Origin: Rhyacophila brunnea
Lineage: Eukaryota > Arthropoda > Insecta > Trichoptera > Rhyacophilidae
Direction: 5' to 3'
Assembly (NCBI GenBank): GCA_022495005.1
Contig: JAGYXB010000365.1
Coordinates: 310,001-374,000, forward strand
Length of the DNA: 64,000 nucleotides
Shown piece by piece: positions 11,800-21,949 of this stretch. The notes under the pieces were generated by a model that worked only from the letters and a program-made list of their open reading frames with translations, had not been told where the DNA came from and did not search any database. Each line of letters begins with the position of its first letter. The first letter of the stretch is position 1. The translations under genes were made by a program, and so were the position numbers.

Positions 11800-12330
11800 C
11801 TACTCCTCCCCTGAAAGCCTCCAGCTCTCACACGGGGTCGTTATCGCCCACTTTGAGAAAAACTGATATAAATCAACACCTTCGATGCCTCCGGATATGG
11901 CTATAAGACTAATCTCTTTGATGATATTTTGAATATCATTTTCATAATTGCAGTGAACTTCAACAATTTCACTGAACAATCTTTTCTTAACACCCTTTAT
12001 ACACGACTGGGTGACTTCACTCCACGCGTCATCGATGTTTCCGATAGCTTTAATAATATTAAATTGTTTCCACCAAACCCGCATGGCATCTCTATCACCT
12101 CCCATCAGTTTCTTCAATGAATAAAGAGAAGAAGAATTAGACGATCCTTGGATGCTTTAAATCCAGAAGCAGTCTTCTCTATGGAAATAAACGTACGTGT
12201 TGGCATTCGTTTCAAATAGAGTCCCGTCTCATCGACATTAAAAAAATAGATTTGGTGGATAATTCCCCTTTCCACAATTTCCAGTTTGAAAAAAAGATCT
12301 CGATATAGCAAATCTGCGCTAGCCGGGGTC
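11800..12330 (-). pseudogene. Tigger1-like (TIGD1-type) transposase relic
   Basis: Two minus-strand frames read in order 12311 to 12114, then 12117 to 11800. The first contains FFNVDETGLYLKRMP and GFKASKDRLILLL, the first catalytic motif of DDE_1 Tigger transposases with the Asp and Glu of DET intact. The second contains KKLMGGDRDAMRVWWK, NIDDAWSEV and CIKGVKKRLF, matching a region downstream in TIGD1-like proteins. The intervening catalytic middle is missing: the KDRLILLL and KKLMGG blocks abut. The fragment therefore has an internal deletion of roughly 100 or more residues as well as frame changes. No terminal repeats of the parent were found. It is unrelated in detail to the 8940-9161 fragment, so at least two Tigger lineages are present. 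Confidence 0.75.
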
Positions 12331-12569
12331 GCGATGAACGGGGGTACCTGTACTGGTGACCGAACAAAACAGAACAGCCATGGGAAAAATGAAACATTAA
12401 TTTTTGTGGAATCTATTTGTTGATTAAATTTTAAACGAAATGCATATACTTATATATAAATATTAAAAAAAAAAAAAAACACAATTTTTAAGTGAAATCA
12501 TCAAGGTATAATATATACTTTCATTTTTTTTTACAATACCGTCATTTTGAAAATAATGCATTTTTTATA

Positions 12570-13028
12570 TCGTCATCAACCGGGGTCAATCCACTGCTGG
12601 ATGAAGGCCTCCCCAAGCGTCTTCCAACTCTCTCGATCCTGTGTCGTTCGCTGCCACGTATTTCCGCCGAACTTTACCAGTTCATCAATCCAGCGGCTTT
12701 TAGGGTGACCCTGTGGCCGTTTTGTGCTCCTTCGGTACCACTGGATGACGGCATTTGTCCAGCGGCCATCCTTTCGGTGAGCAATGTGCCCCGCCCATCT
12801 CCATTTCAGCTCTTTGGCAATGTCTATTACATCACGTACCCCTGTCTTCTTCTTAACCCATTCGTTTCTCTTACGGTCCTTTCGCGTGATGCCCAACATA
12901 CACCTCTCCATGCCTTGCTGTGCGACTCTTAGCCTTTGGACATCTCTCGTGTTGAGGGTCCACGTCTCGCAGCCATACGTGAGCACGGGTAGCACACATT
13001 GGTTGAACACCTTACGCTTAAGCCTGTG
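12570..13028 (-). pseudogene. RTE LINE 3' end, severely 5'-truncated
   Basis: The minus-strand frame 13010-12576 (about 144 codons) is the C-terminal domain of an RTE reverse transcriptase: VFNQCVLPVLTYGCETWTL, ITRKDRKRNEWVKK, LKWRWAGHIAHRKDGRW and FGGNTWQRTTQDR. It ends at FIQQWIDPG and a short (GAT)-like tail at 12570-12580. The homology starts abruptly at about 13028, mid-way through the C-terminal domain, as expected for 5' truncation during target-primed reverse transcription. It lacks every catalytic motif. Its 3' terminus contains ATCCACTGCTGGAT, the same sequence amplified as a satellite at 30955-31965. Confidence 0.9.
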
Positions 13029-13892
13029 GGCCTCGTAGGGGCGGCCAGGTCTAGCGGAGCCAAAAAATGTATGGGGACCACCATGAAAGCGCGGAGAGTG
13101 AGCGGTAGACAGTCTGGCCGCTCGTCGAATTTGCAGCGTTTCGAGCGGCTAGCTAGCGGTGTGTCAAACAAAATTGACTGTTCCCCTCGCCCTTCCTTTC
13201 CCCGACTTCAAAAAACGTCTGCAATTGGTAGCGTTGGGTAGCCGCTGCTATGAATCTTTTGGATCACAAAATAGTTTGTGTTTTACGCGCGTCTTAGTTT
13301 GCTATTCATTTTTATTTGAAGGAAAATACCTACTAAGCCCATATTATTATAAATTACACCAGCATGTACCTATACTTTTAAGTTTTTTTTTTTTTAAGTA
13401 CAGGTATAAATAATCTAATGCATTTAAGTTTTGTACTATGTATTCCATTTGAGTCGTTTTTTGCGACCCGGTTTTTGACTTACGGCATCTTCAGGCACTA
13501 TGCGCACTCATCAATGGTAAATAAACACTGTCAATAAATGCAGTTAATTATATCTTATATAATAAAATTAATACAACAAAGTAGGTACCTACCTATTGAG
13601 TCAAGATTACCTACATATTGCCTGAAGATGTCGAATGCAGAGATGCAGAAATGCAGAATTCCTCCAACTCACACGTACGTGTACATATAAAAAATAAACC
13701 ACCAATATTATGTGTCATCACTGTCATCTTCAATAATAATTGGATAGGGAAATAGATACGTTGTTATTGTTATTAGGTACGTTGGTAGTATTCTTTATCA
13801 AGTCTCTAAACCCGCCACTGATATAGGTACACTGATGAAATTTATTTACGATATTTTTAGATTTAAAATGCACATTAACCTTGATTTTGATA
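13029..13892. other. No recognisable gene
   Basis: A GC-rich patch at 13030-13260 gives way to AT-rich spacer. Open frames here are shadows or lack motifs. Nothing else was identified. Confidence 0.45.
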
Positions 13893-14170
13893 TTAACAAG
13901 GTACACAATATGTAACAGAGCAAGGTTCCAATGAATTCGGCGAATGGCTGATAACCATTCCTCGTAGGTAACCAAGCTTCTTTGCCGGACGAACTATTTG
14001 GCGTATGCTTTTGGTCCGCGCACTATGTAAGATATACAAAAAGTCTATAGGTATTATAGCAGGTACGTCCAAAATATTGTAATTTTGAAATCGGAAATGT
14101 CTATTTTTAACTAAATACAAATACATTCCTACTATAATTACGTTATTCCTGCTCCATTGTATTTTTTTAA
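13893..14170 (-). repeat. Repeat containing a GAATGG...CCATTC hairpin
   Basis: GAATGGCTGATAACCATTC (13942-13960) can form a stem-loop and sits in a ~75-bp block that recurs inverted at 32238-32310. The surrounding minus-strand frame reads LRGMVISHSPNSLEPC, shared with the 32-kb copy. No known protein family was recognised. Confidence 0.45.
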
Positions 14171-14199
14171 TTATGCAGAACATAAAATGAAATATTATT

Positions 14200-15385
14200 A
14201 TTATTATTATATTGCTGGCGACAAAATACGCGGTCAGCGCTGTGAAACCTTTTATTATTTTATTTTATTATTTAATTCTGAATAAAATAATGTATAATTA
14301 ATTTTTACCAGATTTTATATAATATTATTATTAACGTTTCAAAAAATGCGCTTGTGCGTTACTAAACATTTCAAAGTTTTCAATTCTTATTGTTTTTTTT
14401 TTAGTAGTTCGGCATTTTTTCTGGTTCGGTTAATCTTATAGGTATGCTGAGAATTCACTGTTTTTGTGAAATACGGGATTTTTACATATACAAATAAAAC
14501 CCGCTTCTGTGTGGGGAATTATATACATAAACCTTTATCAATTTTGATCTAGTGACTGTCGGGCTATGTAAATTATTTATGTTTATTTACATAATATTGT
14601 CCATATTTAGCTTTGCATGTATAATAAAATGAACACTTTATAAATATACACTTGATTACGTAGGCGAGTGTAGTCAAGATCTCAATAATTCTTCTTCTTC
14701 TTGGTCGTACACTCATGGCTGAGGATCGTGACCAAATTTGAATTTCGTCTTCCTTTCCATCCTTCTCGATCTTCCGCTTCTCTCAGGGCAGAATGGATGG
14801 TGCAATAATTCTTACATGATTACAAATTCACAAATACTAAAAACGTTGTGGAACCGCCATCATGTGCCGAGTTATGCCAAGTCCCAAATCAAGATAAATA
14901 AAAAAACATTATATAAACAGTTTTTAAGTTGCATATCAATTGTTTGCAAACATTTGTATAAAAACAATTCATAGATACTATTTTAAACAAAACAATTTGT
15001 ATTTCGCCACGAATAAAAAACGTATGCAAACGCACAAACAAACATGCGAGCGTGGACGTGTCTACAGATTTTGTTTCACTAAAAGTAACGCCGTGTGGTC
15101 TCGACGAATGTTGTTTTGATTAAATCTCATAAATCTGTATGATACGGGCTGCCCAGACTACATTTAATTGATAACAATGTGTGCAGATGAATACGTGCGT
15201 GATGAAGACTTACAAATGTTTGTAATGTGCATTTGTTAAGCGATATCAGTTTACAAACAATGTGGGTATTTTACAAAAAGATCATACAATACCCTCTGGT
15301 TATAATCCAAACAACTCTGTTCAGGTTCTCAATTTCTTTAAATATGTTAAATAAATTTTTATATTGAAAAGGTGACGTGCCTCTG
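14200..15385 (+). repeat. ~1.2-kb noncoding repeat, copy 1
   Basis: Matches 28500-29580 in inverted orientation across many blocks, in conserved order: TTCACTGTTTTTGTGAAATACGG, the GTTATGCCAAGTCCCAAATC block, CTAAAAGTAACGCCGTGTGG and the GGTTATAATCCAAACAACTC block. The copies are clearly diverged, with scattered indels. No coding potential or terminal repeats were identified. Confidence 0.7.
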
Positions 15386-15499
15386 GCTCAAACCGCTGGT
15401 AAAGGACGCTCCTACGTGGGACAGGCCAAGCATTTGGAGCGGATAATTAGTCTAGACTTCATCGCGAGTTGCATGAGCGTTTCCACCAGGTCCGCGGCC

Positions 15500-16275
15500 T
15501 AAGACACAATGGTAGGTCACTTTTGAAGATACTATTCAGACGTCCGAAATCACTCCATCACAGCTTGGTTCTTCGAGCAATTTCATAGTGCATGCTTCCA
15601 TCTATGGACACCTGGTGTCCGAGATAGACGTAGCTGCTGACTTGCTCGAGTTGGGTGCCATTAATTCAGATAATCGCAGGGTCCGAAAAACAGTTCCTCA
15701 TCACTTTTGTCTAAGAGACGTTTATCTTTAGGCCGACCGTTTGACTGACATCCGTGAGTTCTTGCATTCTACCTTGGAGGTCTTTCGGGTCTTGTGAAAG
15801 TATAACTATATCATCTGCAAAGCGCAGGTGACTGAGGTGCTCCCCATTAATTGGAACACCTTTTTCCTCCCAATCAAGTTTCCTAAATATTTCCTCAAGA
15901 GTAGCGGTGAATAGTTTAGGTGAAATGGTATCACCTTGCTGGACACCTTTGTTAATGGGGAATTTACACAATCGTTTGTGGAGTTTCACGCATGCTGTGG
16001 CATCACTGTATATACTGTTCAATATATTTATGTAGCGTCTGGAAATTCCTTGGTTGCTAAGGGCGTCTATAATAGAAGATTTTTTTATTGAATCAAATGC
16101 CTTCTCATAATCAATGAAACCAAGGTATAGTGGCAGTCTGTATTCTTGATACCGTTCTATAACTTCTTTGATGACTTGGATGTGGTCCATCGGGCTATAG
16201 CCTCTTCTGAACCCAGCTTGCTCTCTCGGTTGATTCTCATCTAGAGCAGTTTCTAGACGGTTGGAGAGTATATAA
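15500..16275 (-). pseudogene. RTE LINE reverse transcriptase, internal fragment
   Basis: The minus-strand open frame 16190-15711 (159 codons) covers the catalytic palm of an RTE reverse transcriptase. Homology extends upstream to about 16275 (NQPREQAGFRRGYSPMDH). Motifs are LGFIDYEKAFDS (A), GVQQGDTISP (B) and LRFADDIVIL (C), so the catalytic acids are intact here, unlike in the 1098-2214 copy. Downstream, frame-shifted homology continues to about 15500 (INGTQLEQV, YVYLGHQVSIDG, SDFGRLNSIFKSDLP). Both the 5' endonuclease region and the 3' tail are missing. The right edge abuts AT-rich sequence and the left edge the 14200-15385 repeat. Confidence 0.9.
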
Positions 16276-17736
16276 AATTGTATAATGTAATCACTGCATG
16301 TTGGCCATTTGGCGTAAATACCTCAATTTATCTGAAAGCCCACTGCGATAATCTCGATTGACATTTTGGCAATTATGCAGCTGCTAGATTTGGCGTAGGT
16401 TAACACCATTTATTGTAAAACCATTTAAATGATTAAAGGGAAAATACAAGATATGGAACGGATTATAAAATGCATTTATTTTATGGCGCTTTGGAAATAA
16501 TTTGTATCCGCAAACTATATATAATTGTATACAATTATCTTGTTTGTCCATATTCAACGGAAACCCTGATAAGGATTAAATTATCCATCCCTTTTTAATC
16601 CTGACATCCTAATGTTGCTAATAGATAGATTACAATACATATTCAAATAGTTAAAATTCCGTTTTTTATCTCTGCAGAATTATTAAACTGATTATTTTGT
16701 ATCTTCGATATTCGTCACCCAATCATTTTGAAGATATTATATTGATTAAGATGAGATATCCTAAGCTTGCCGGCAACACCGAGTTAAGTTTATTTGAGGC
16801 TTTCTAGCGATTAGTAATGCAGAATTTAGGTATATAATTTGATTTATTATGGCGTATTGAAAATCTGTGCTATTAAAAATCTATCAACATAATAGAGATA
16901 GGACAATTTCAATATTAAATTTATATTTTTCTGAAAGGTCATAGTTATATTATCTTTTTTCTGTTTGTCACTGTTCTGTTTTGTCATGGTCTTTGTCCAA
17001 AGTCAGCCATCAAGTACTTGGAAATCAGTTGGATGATCCACTAAGACTGACTTGTGCTTATTTCCACATCTTCAAAAATTAAAGTCTCAAAAACGGCTGA
17101 TATCCTGTAATCTGAAGACTCGGGGATTGTATAATAGTATTTTCGTTTCCCCGATAAGAGATATTCCCGCTTGTTGATATGCATATTCCCAATTTTTTAA
17201 CGTCAATGTCAACAATCAATTTTTAAGTTGGGTAATGGTAGTATGCACAGTATCAATACAATAATATTATGCTGATAGCATCCTAGGAAGAAGCTCCCAT
17301 GATTGATTGTTTATAATGTGCTCAAATACTAATTTGGGTGATCTTAATACTACATACTTTAGTTGAGTCCAAATGAGAAGCCTTATTCCTCTCATGGTAA
17401 CTAGTTATTATCTGATCAACCCAACTAAAAATCAGACGTAATTGAGTGTGTAGCTTATCCTTTTCAACCACACATGACACATGACATGATTCCTAGATGT
17501 GAAATACCTAACATAACGTACAGCATCTATTTAGTAGATGTGTGTTTTGCTGTGGTTGATTTAAAAACTTATACATGGATTGCAATATGGTAATATCTGG
17601 TTGAATTTATTATATATTTCATGGAGTTGCGTCTTTCTGCTTCGAAGGGGTCATGACACTTGCATCCTTTGTAATGAAACTATTTTTTTTATTATAGGAA
17701 TTGGAACATTAAAATTTTTATCAATTATAAAAAATG
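16276..17736. other. No recognisable gene
   Basis: About 1.46 kb of AT-rich sequence without significant open frames, inverted repeats or recognisable motifs. Confidence 0.5.
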
Positions 17737-17744
17737 GTTTCACC

Positions 17745-18390
17745 CTTAGACTATAGATACATCTAGACGCCACCCATTGCATTGCTTAATGAAGCTGCGT
17801 GCCGTGCGTTTGGTTTGTGGGCGAGCGAACGCATTCGTATACAAATGTTTGAGACCATAGACCATTTCGCTAGTGCTCGCACTAGACGCTCAAAATTAAA
17901 ATACAATTTTCTATTTTTTTACGTTATAAAGTATTTTTAAGCAGTCAAAATGCAACCATTAGGTATAGATATCCATAATTTAAGTTATTTTAAAGAAACA
18001 CTAGGTCACTTGATATTAAAATACATAATAATATACAAATACATTATCACGAACATGTATCAACTTACCTAAGAAACTTAACGTAATACCATCTTCTTGC
18101 TTATCAGTACGGCTACCACATTTTAATACAACACACAGAACCATCTTTTCTACTTAATTAACTAAAAATATTTACCACTGACTTTATGTTTAACACAAAA
18201 AATAGCAATTTTAGCAACACGGTTATCGACGCTTCGTTAAGCAATAAGCTAAGATTTGGCAGCTATACCGTAGCAAACCATCTCCCACATCTGTAAACCT
18301 TTTATCTTACTCTAGCGCATGTCGCAGAGATTATAAGGGTGTCAAATACTTTCTCACTCGCACTTATGCATCGTTTTTGTTCAGGCCTTG
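17745..18390 (-). mobile_element. THAP-exon MITE, copy 1, 8-bp target duplication
   Basis: A 646-bp element flanked by GTTTCACC at 17737-17744 and 18391-18398, an 8-bp duplication of the size made by P-element/THAP-type and hAT transposases. Ends are CTTAGACTATAG and, inverted at the right, CAAGGCCTGAAC, only weakly alike. It carries a THAP-like first exon on the minus strand. A second copy lies inverted at 51150-52048. Confidence 0.75.
18069..18144 (-). CDS. THAP zinc-finger-like first exon inside MITE
   Basis: The minus-strand exon starts at ATG (18144-18142) and encodes 25 residues beginning MVLCVVLKCGSRTDKQEDG, then runs into a consensus donor, GTAAGT, at 18068. A C-x4-C pair near the N-terminus followed by a short linker is the usual start of a THAP DNA-binding domain, seen in P-element transposases and host THAP proteins. 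Only this first exon is present; the rest of the C2CH domain (His, WxxxC, AVPTIF-like motif) is missing from the element. It is likely a leftover of the parent transposase gene, kept by internal deletion. In the 51-kb copy the same exon stops at codon 9. Confidence 0.6.
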
Positions 18391-18398
18391 GTTTCACC

Positions 18399-19065
18399 AT
18401 AGCTATTCTATCATTTTTATTTTTATCATTATTATTATTGTATTCATTTTTATATGTAAATTGAGTTTCATCCTTCTACTTCCGAGGTACAGATATATAT
18501 TTGCATAGTTAATGTAGCTTTTCACTCATTGAATTAAAATTTGGCTGATTTTCAAACAACTATCAAATAGCACTTGAGTAGGAATGGTTTTCACTGGTAG
18601 ATTATTACCAATCTAGTCTTTACCTACCAGAGGCACCTAGCTCGATTTGATATAATTAAAAAGGATTTCAAGTTATACACATTTATATTTTTGTAAAAAT
18701 CTATGTTTTTTAAAATAAATATAAACAATATTAAAACTACGAATTTGTATATAGAAATCTTAATAAACTAAATTTTAATAATTAAGTGGGACCCTTTAAC
18801 AAATTCACATTCTATAAAAAAATAATTATTGTTTAAGATTATCTTTGACTTAAAATAAAAAAATATTTTTCTTTTTAATGTTTTCAGATACATATTTACT
18901 AATTAATATAGTTTAAACTGTAAATTATCAAAAAAATGTCCCAAATTGTAAAGATTCATATTTTTCCGCTAGGTGCCTCTGGTAGGTAGAGATATCGCCT
19001 GAATGGTGCAGATACAATTTTTTTTTGTAAATTACTAGATATACTATATTATTAATATATTTTAG
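18399..19065. other. AT-rich stretch upstream of mannosidase exon
   Basis: No upstream mannosidase exon was recognised. The sequence is AT-rich, with a polypyrimidine/TTTTAG acceptor at its right end. Confidence 0.45.
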
Positions 19066-19402
19066 GAAATCAAGCCAAAAATGGACCACTTGACATGTTA
19101 TATACCGGGAACATTGGCATTGGGTGTAAAAAATTGTATGCCGCAAAGGCACATGCAACTTGCTGAAGACCTTCTGTACACCTATTACTAGACTTACGCG
19201 ATGCAGCCTGCTTTCCTTGCTCCAGAAATCAATTATTTTAATTTATATGTAAGTTAACATATCTACATTATTATTATTCATAGCCAATCATTTAATTCCC
19301 TTCATAATTTTTATATCTGGACTACATATAAATACATCCAGTTTTTATGATCGATCCTATAATATTAATTATGGCAGATTAGTTACACGTCACACTTATA
19401 AT

Positions 19403-19592
19403 GTTGTGGATCCCGGACCTAGAAAATTCTTATGTTGTTTTGTGTACTTGGACCAAGAGTATAGACTTAATAGGGAGAGTGTGTGGCTAACTTCCATTTA
19501 TTGTAAAAACAAAAATCTTTTAATACAACCTCCACCCTGTGAAGGCCCTTATGATCTTAGGATCAAACGTAATAAAAAAAAAACTTTATTTT
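19403..19592 (+). mobile_element. tRNA-derived SINE relic (headless)
   Basis: Shares the body of the SINE at 51525-51770: the GTATAGACTTAATAGG-like block, GTGTGGCTAACTTCCATTT, then GAAGGCCCTTATGATC and a T/A-rich tail. The tRNA-like head is degraded. It lies in the first mannosidase intron. Confidence 0.6.
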
Positions 19593-20045
19593 GTGTCAGT
19601 TGTACATTATTTGCCGTTGCTAAATAGTCTGATGTTACTAAACGGTGACCCATATCGGAAAAACCAATTCAATTGGATACATACTTCTATAAATTAGAAG
19701 TTAAATTCAATTTCTATCAGTATTCTGTATATTCATATGGATAAAAATACTTGAACTAAATGTTATTATTACAGGGCGAAGTATCATCCAACATGTATGT
19801 GAAGAGCAACGATGCCCACAACCTCCTTCGTCCAGAGTTTCTGGAAAGCTTATGGTATATGTACCAATTTACAGGCAATACGACTTACCATGACTGGGGG
19901 TGGCAAATATTTCAGGTGAACTATTACTAACTTTCACTATTGTTTTTTTTTTAAATATATTTTTCTTGATTCTGGTTCAAAGCACTTTTCTGTCATATGT
20001 ATATATTCATAAACTATCAAATCAAGCTTCATTTTGTTGGTTACA

Positions 20046-20832
20046 TAAAGTAAAACCTTGTTAATTATTCAAAATCGACAGGATCGAAAATAAATTAAAA
20101 AAATATGGGGGGAAATGGTATAATTTAAATTTTTTTTTATTTTCATTGTATTGTTTCTGATCATTCATGTGCCTACCAAATTTTTCGATGAAATTCTTTC
20201 ATATTACAATCATTGCTAAGTACCATGTGTCATTAATTCATTATGTGTAACTATACCAAAAGAAGAATGTACAAATTATGTATTGTAGGTAGGTTATTTT
20301 CAAATCAATGCGAGACAAATTGTCATATACTCTGTCCTGTCAAGTGTCTCTTCAATGCCCTTGATTGAGAGTCAGATAGGACAGCGCCATCGGTGTATTC
20401 CAGGTCTCATAACTAAGAACACTGATAATTCGGAATTCGCCGTAATTCAAAATTTTCGCAAAAAAAATGTCCCTTAAAACATTATTTTCATATAAAACCA
20501 TACCTTTAATTCGAATTTCGTAATTCGAAATGATTACAGGAGTCCTGGCATATAAACATATTCAATAAATTGTAATAAAGTACACTATTTCATGAGCCAG
20601 TCATTGAAAATTGTGACAGATTTTTCATAAAACATCATAAATTTCTTATTTTACGAAGGTAATAAAAATAATCCTGACATTTTATGACCCACTAACACAC
20701 ACGGAACCGGAAATTTGGTAGGCACATCTATGATCGTAAACAATATCGATGAAAATTAAAAATTTTATTATTTTTCCCCCATACATTCCATAATTCGTAA
20801 TTCGATTTTTTTTTCAATTTTCGGTCCCGTGG
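20046..20832. repeat. Inverted-repeat element within mannosidase intron
   Basis: 20086-20190 is the imperfect reverse complement of 20690-20832. It includes ATGTGCCTACCAAATTT against AAATTTGGTAGGCACAT, and a GGGGGGAAAT/ATTTTTCCCCC block. TTAATTCGAAATT-type motifs near 20440-20530 resemble Tigger-like MITEs. No coding content. Confidence 0.6.
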
Positions 20833-20849
20833 AATTTGTATTAATTTTA

Positions 20850-21120
20850 AAATAAACATGTGTAGTATGTATTCTTAATTCAACAAAAACAAATATGTAA
20901 GTATGAATGAAAAAGTATGCACTATTTTGTTGAATCGCTCATAACATACCAAAACTATTATGGTTTGGTTTAGTCAGGGTTTAATTGATTTTTAAAAACT
21001 AACTAAGACCCTTTGTAAATTGTAGTCGTAGTACAATAAAAACAATTATGAATGACTGACAAAGTTTAATGTGCACTATTTATGTCGGATCATGACAGCC
21101 TACCTTCACCCTTTGCCACT
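20850..21120 (+). repeat. Short interspersed repeat shared with 45330-45480
   Basis: The blocks GACAAAGTTTAATGTGCACT and TTTATGTCGGA, preceded by AACTAACTAAGACC-like sequence, recur in the same order at 45330-45480 in diverged form. The family is unknown. Confidence 0.4.
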
Positions 21121-21666
21121 GCCGCACATGCTTGTTCGGGTACATGTAAAATTATTAGTATTGATACTTTGGGGCACTTGTAGAATTTCAAATGAATTTT
21201 GGCATGATATTCATATAAATCATGATGAAATAATTTATGAATATTGTTACAGGCCTTTGAAAAATATACGCGAGTCCAGAATGGCTACACATCTATCGGC
21301 AGTGTGAAGAATGTTGACAACACTCGTCCAACAGATATGATTGAGTCTTTCTTCTTGGGCGAGACATTGAAGTATTTTCACCTGCTGTTTAGTGACAACC
21401 GCTACACTCTCGACCTTACCAAATATGTTGTGAACTCAGAGGCTCATCCTTTTCCTATTCGAGAAGTATAGCCGGTAAGTTAACCAACTATTATGATCCT
21501 TTTAATACCTTTTGTAGTATTATTTTGGTTACAGATTACACATTTGAGGCGCCCAGTATCAAAGTGGGCCAAAGGTACCTTGATGTTTTTTACAGGGAGG
21601 GCGAAAAGGTATATTAGTTATACTTTTGACAATGTATAATATTGAAGTATTATATTTATCTTAATA

Positions 21667-21925
21667 CAGTACTCTCTCAGTAATCCGCCACCTCAAAAAC
21701 CTGACAAGTGTCCAATCTCATAATTTATGCAACATAGTGAATGTTTTGACGGTTGCATTATTTTCCTCTGCCCATTTAATGGTTACGCGTCGGTTCTAGC
21801 TAGTGCATCTTCTGATTTGACTGTATGAGCTGCGTTGACAATTATTGCCTTCATCCTCAGAATCTAAGCCTTTTACTTCAAACTCCTGCGGATATGCCAT
21901 TGCCATTTCTGGTGACTTGTGGGTT
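21667..21925 (-). pseudogene. Tigger-like element end with transposase C-terminus
   Basis: Starts with CAGTACTCTCTCAGTAATCC after a TA at 21665-21666, the same terminal repeat as the element at 8656. Beyond it the minus strand encodes a short C-terminal tail reading VTIKWAEENNATVKTF. This resembles the end of Tigger/jerky transposases, where an acidic or helical tail follows the DDE domain, and it sits next to the terminal repeat as expected. An upstream TAG interrupts the frame. The element is cut off where the RTE relic begins near 21950, and the opposite end was not found. It begins about 195 bp downstream of the mannosidase stop. Confidence 0.55.
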
Positions 21926-21949
21926 TTTAGTCTCTTTATCCCCTTTTAT

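Larger units (their letters stand above)
19066..21471 (+). pseudogene. Class I alpha-1,2-mannosidase (GH47), last three exons, in-frame TAG
   Basis: GH47 mannosidases trim alpha-1,2-linked mannose from N-glycans in the ER/Golgi. Three phase-0 exons with GT/AG borders are visible. Exon 19066-19248 contains KMDHLTCYIPGTLALG and PAFLAPEINYFN. Exon 19775-19915 contains [18 protein letters not shown] and WGWQIFQ. Exon 21253-21471 contains AFEKYTRV, SFFLGETLKYFHLLFSD and SEAHPFPI before the stop. The RPE Glu (catalytic base equivalent) and the GETLKY Glu are intact. The calcium-binding Thr of the usual NTEAHP is Ser, a conservative change. At 19189-19191 a TAG interrupts the first exon (YY-stop-TYA), where relatives have a sense codon. 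Upstream exons were not found within the window. Intron 1 holds a SINE relic and intron 2 a long inverted repeat. It may be a degraded duplicate, a polymorphic null, or the true gene with a base error. Confidence 0.85.

Noticed and set aside
12492..13241. Plus-strand frames of 80-146 codons
   Set aside because: Antisense shadows of the RTE reverse transcriptase fragment or frames running past its truncated end.
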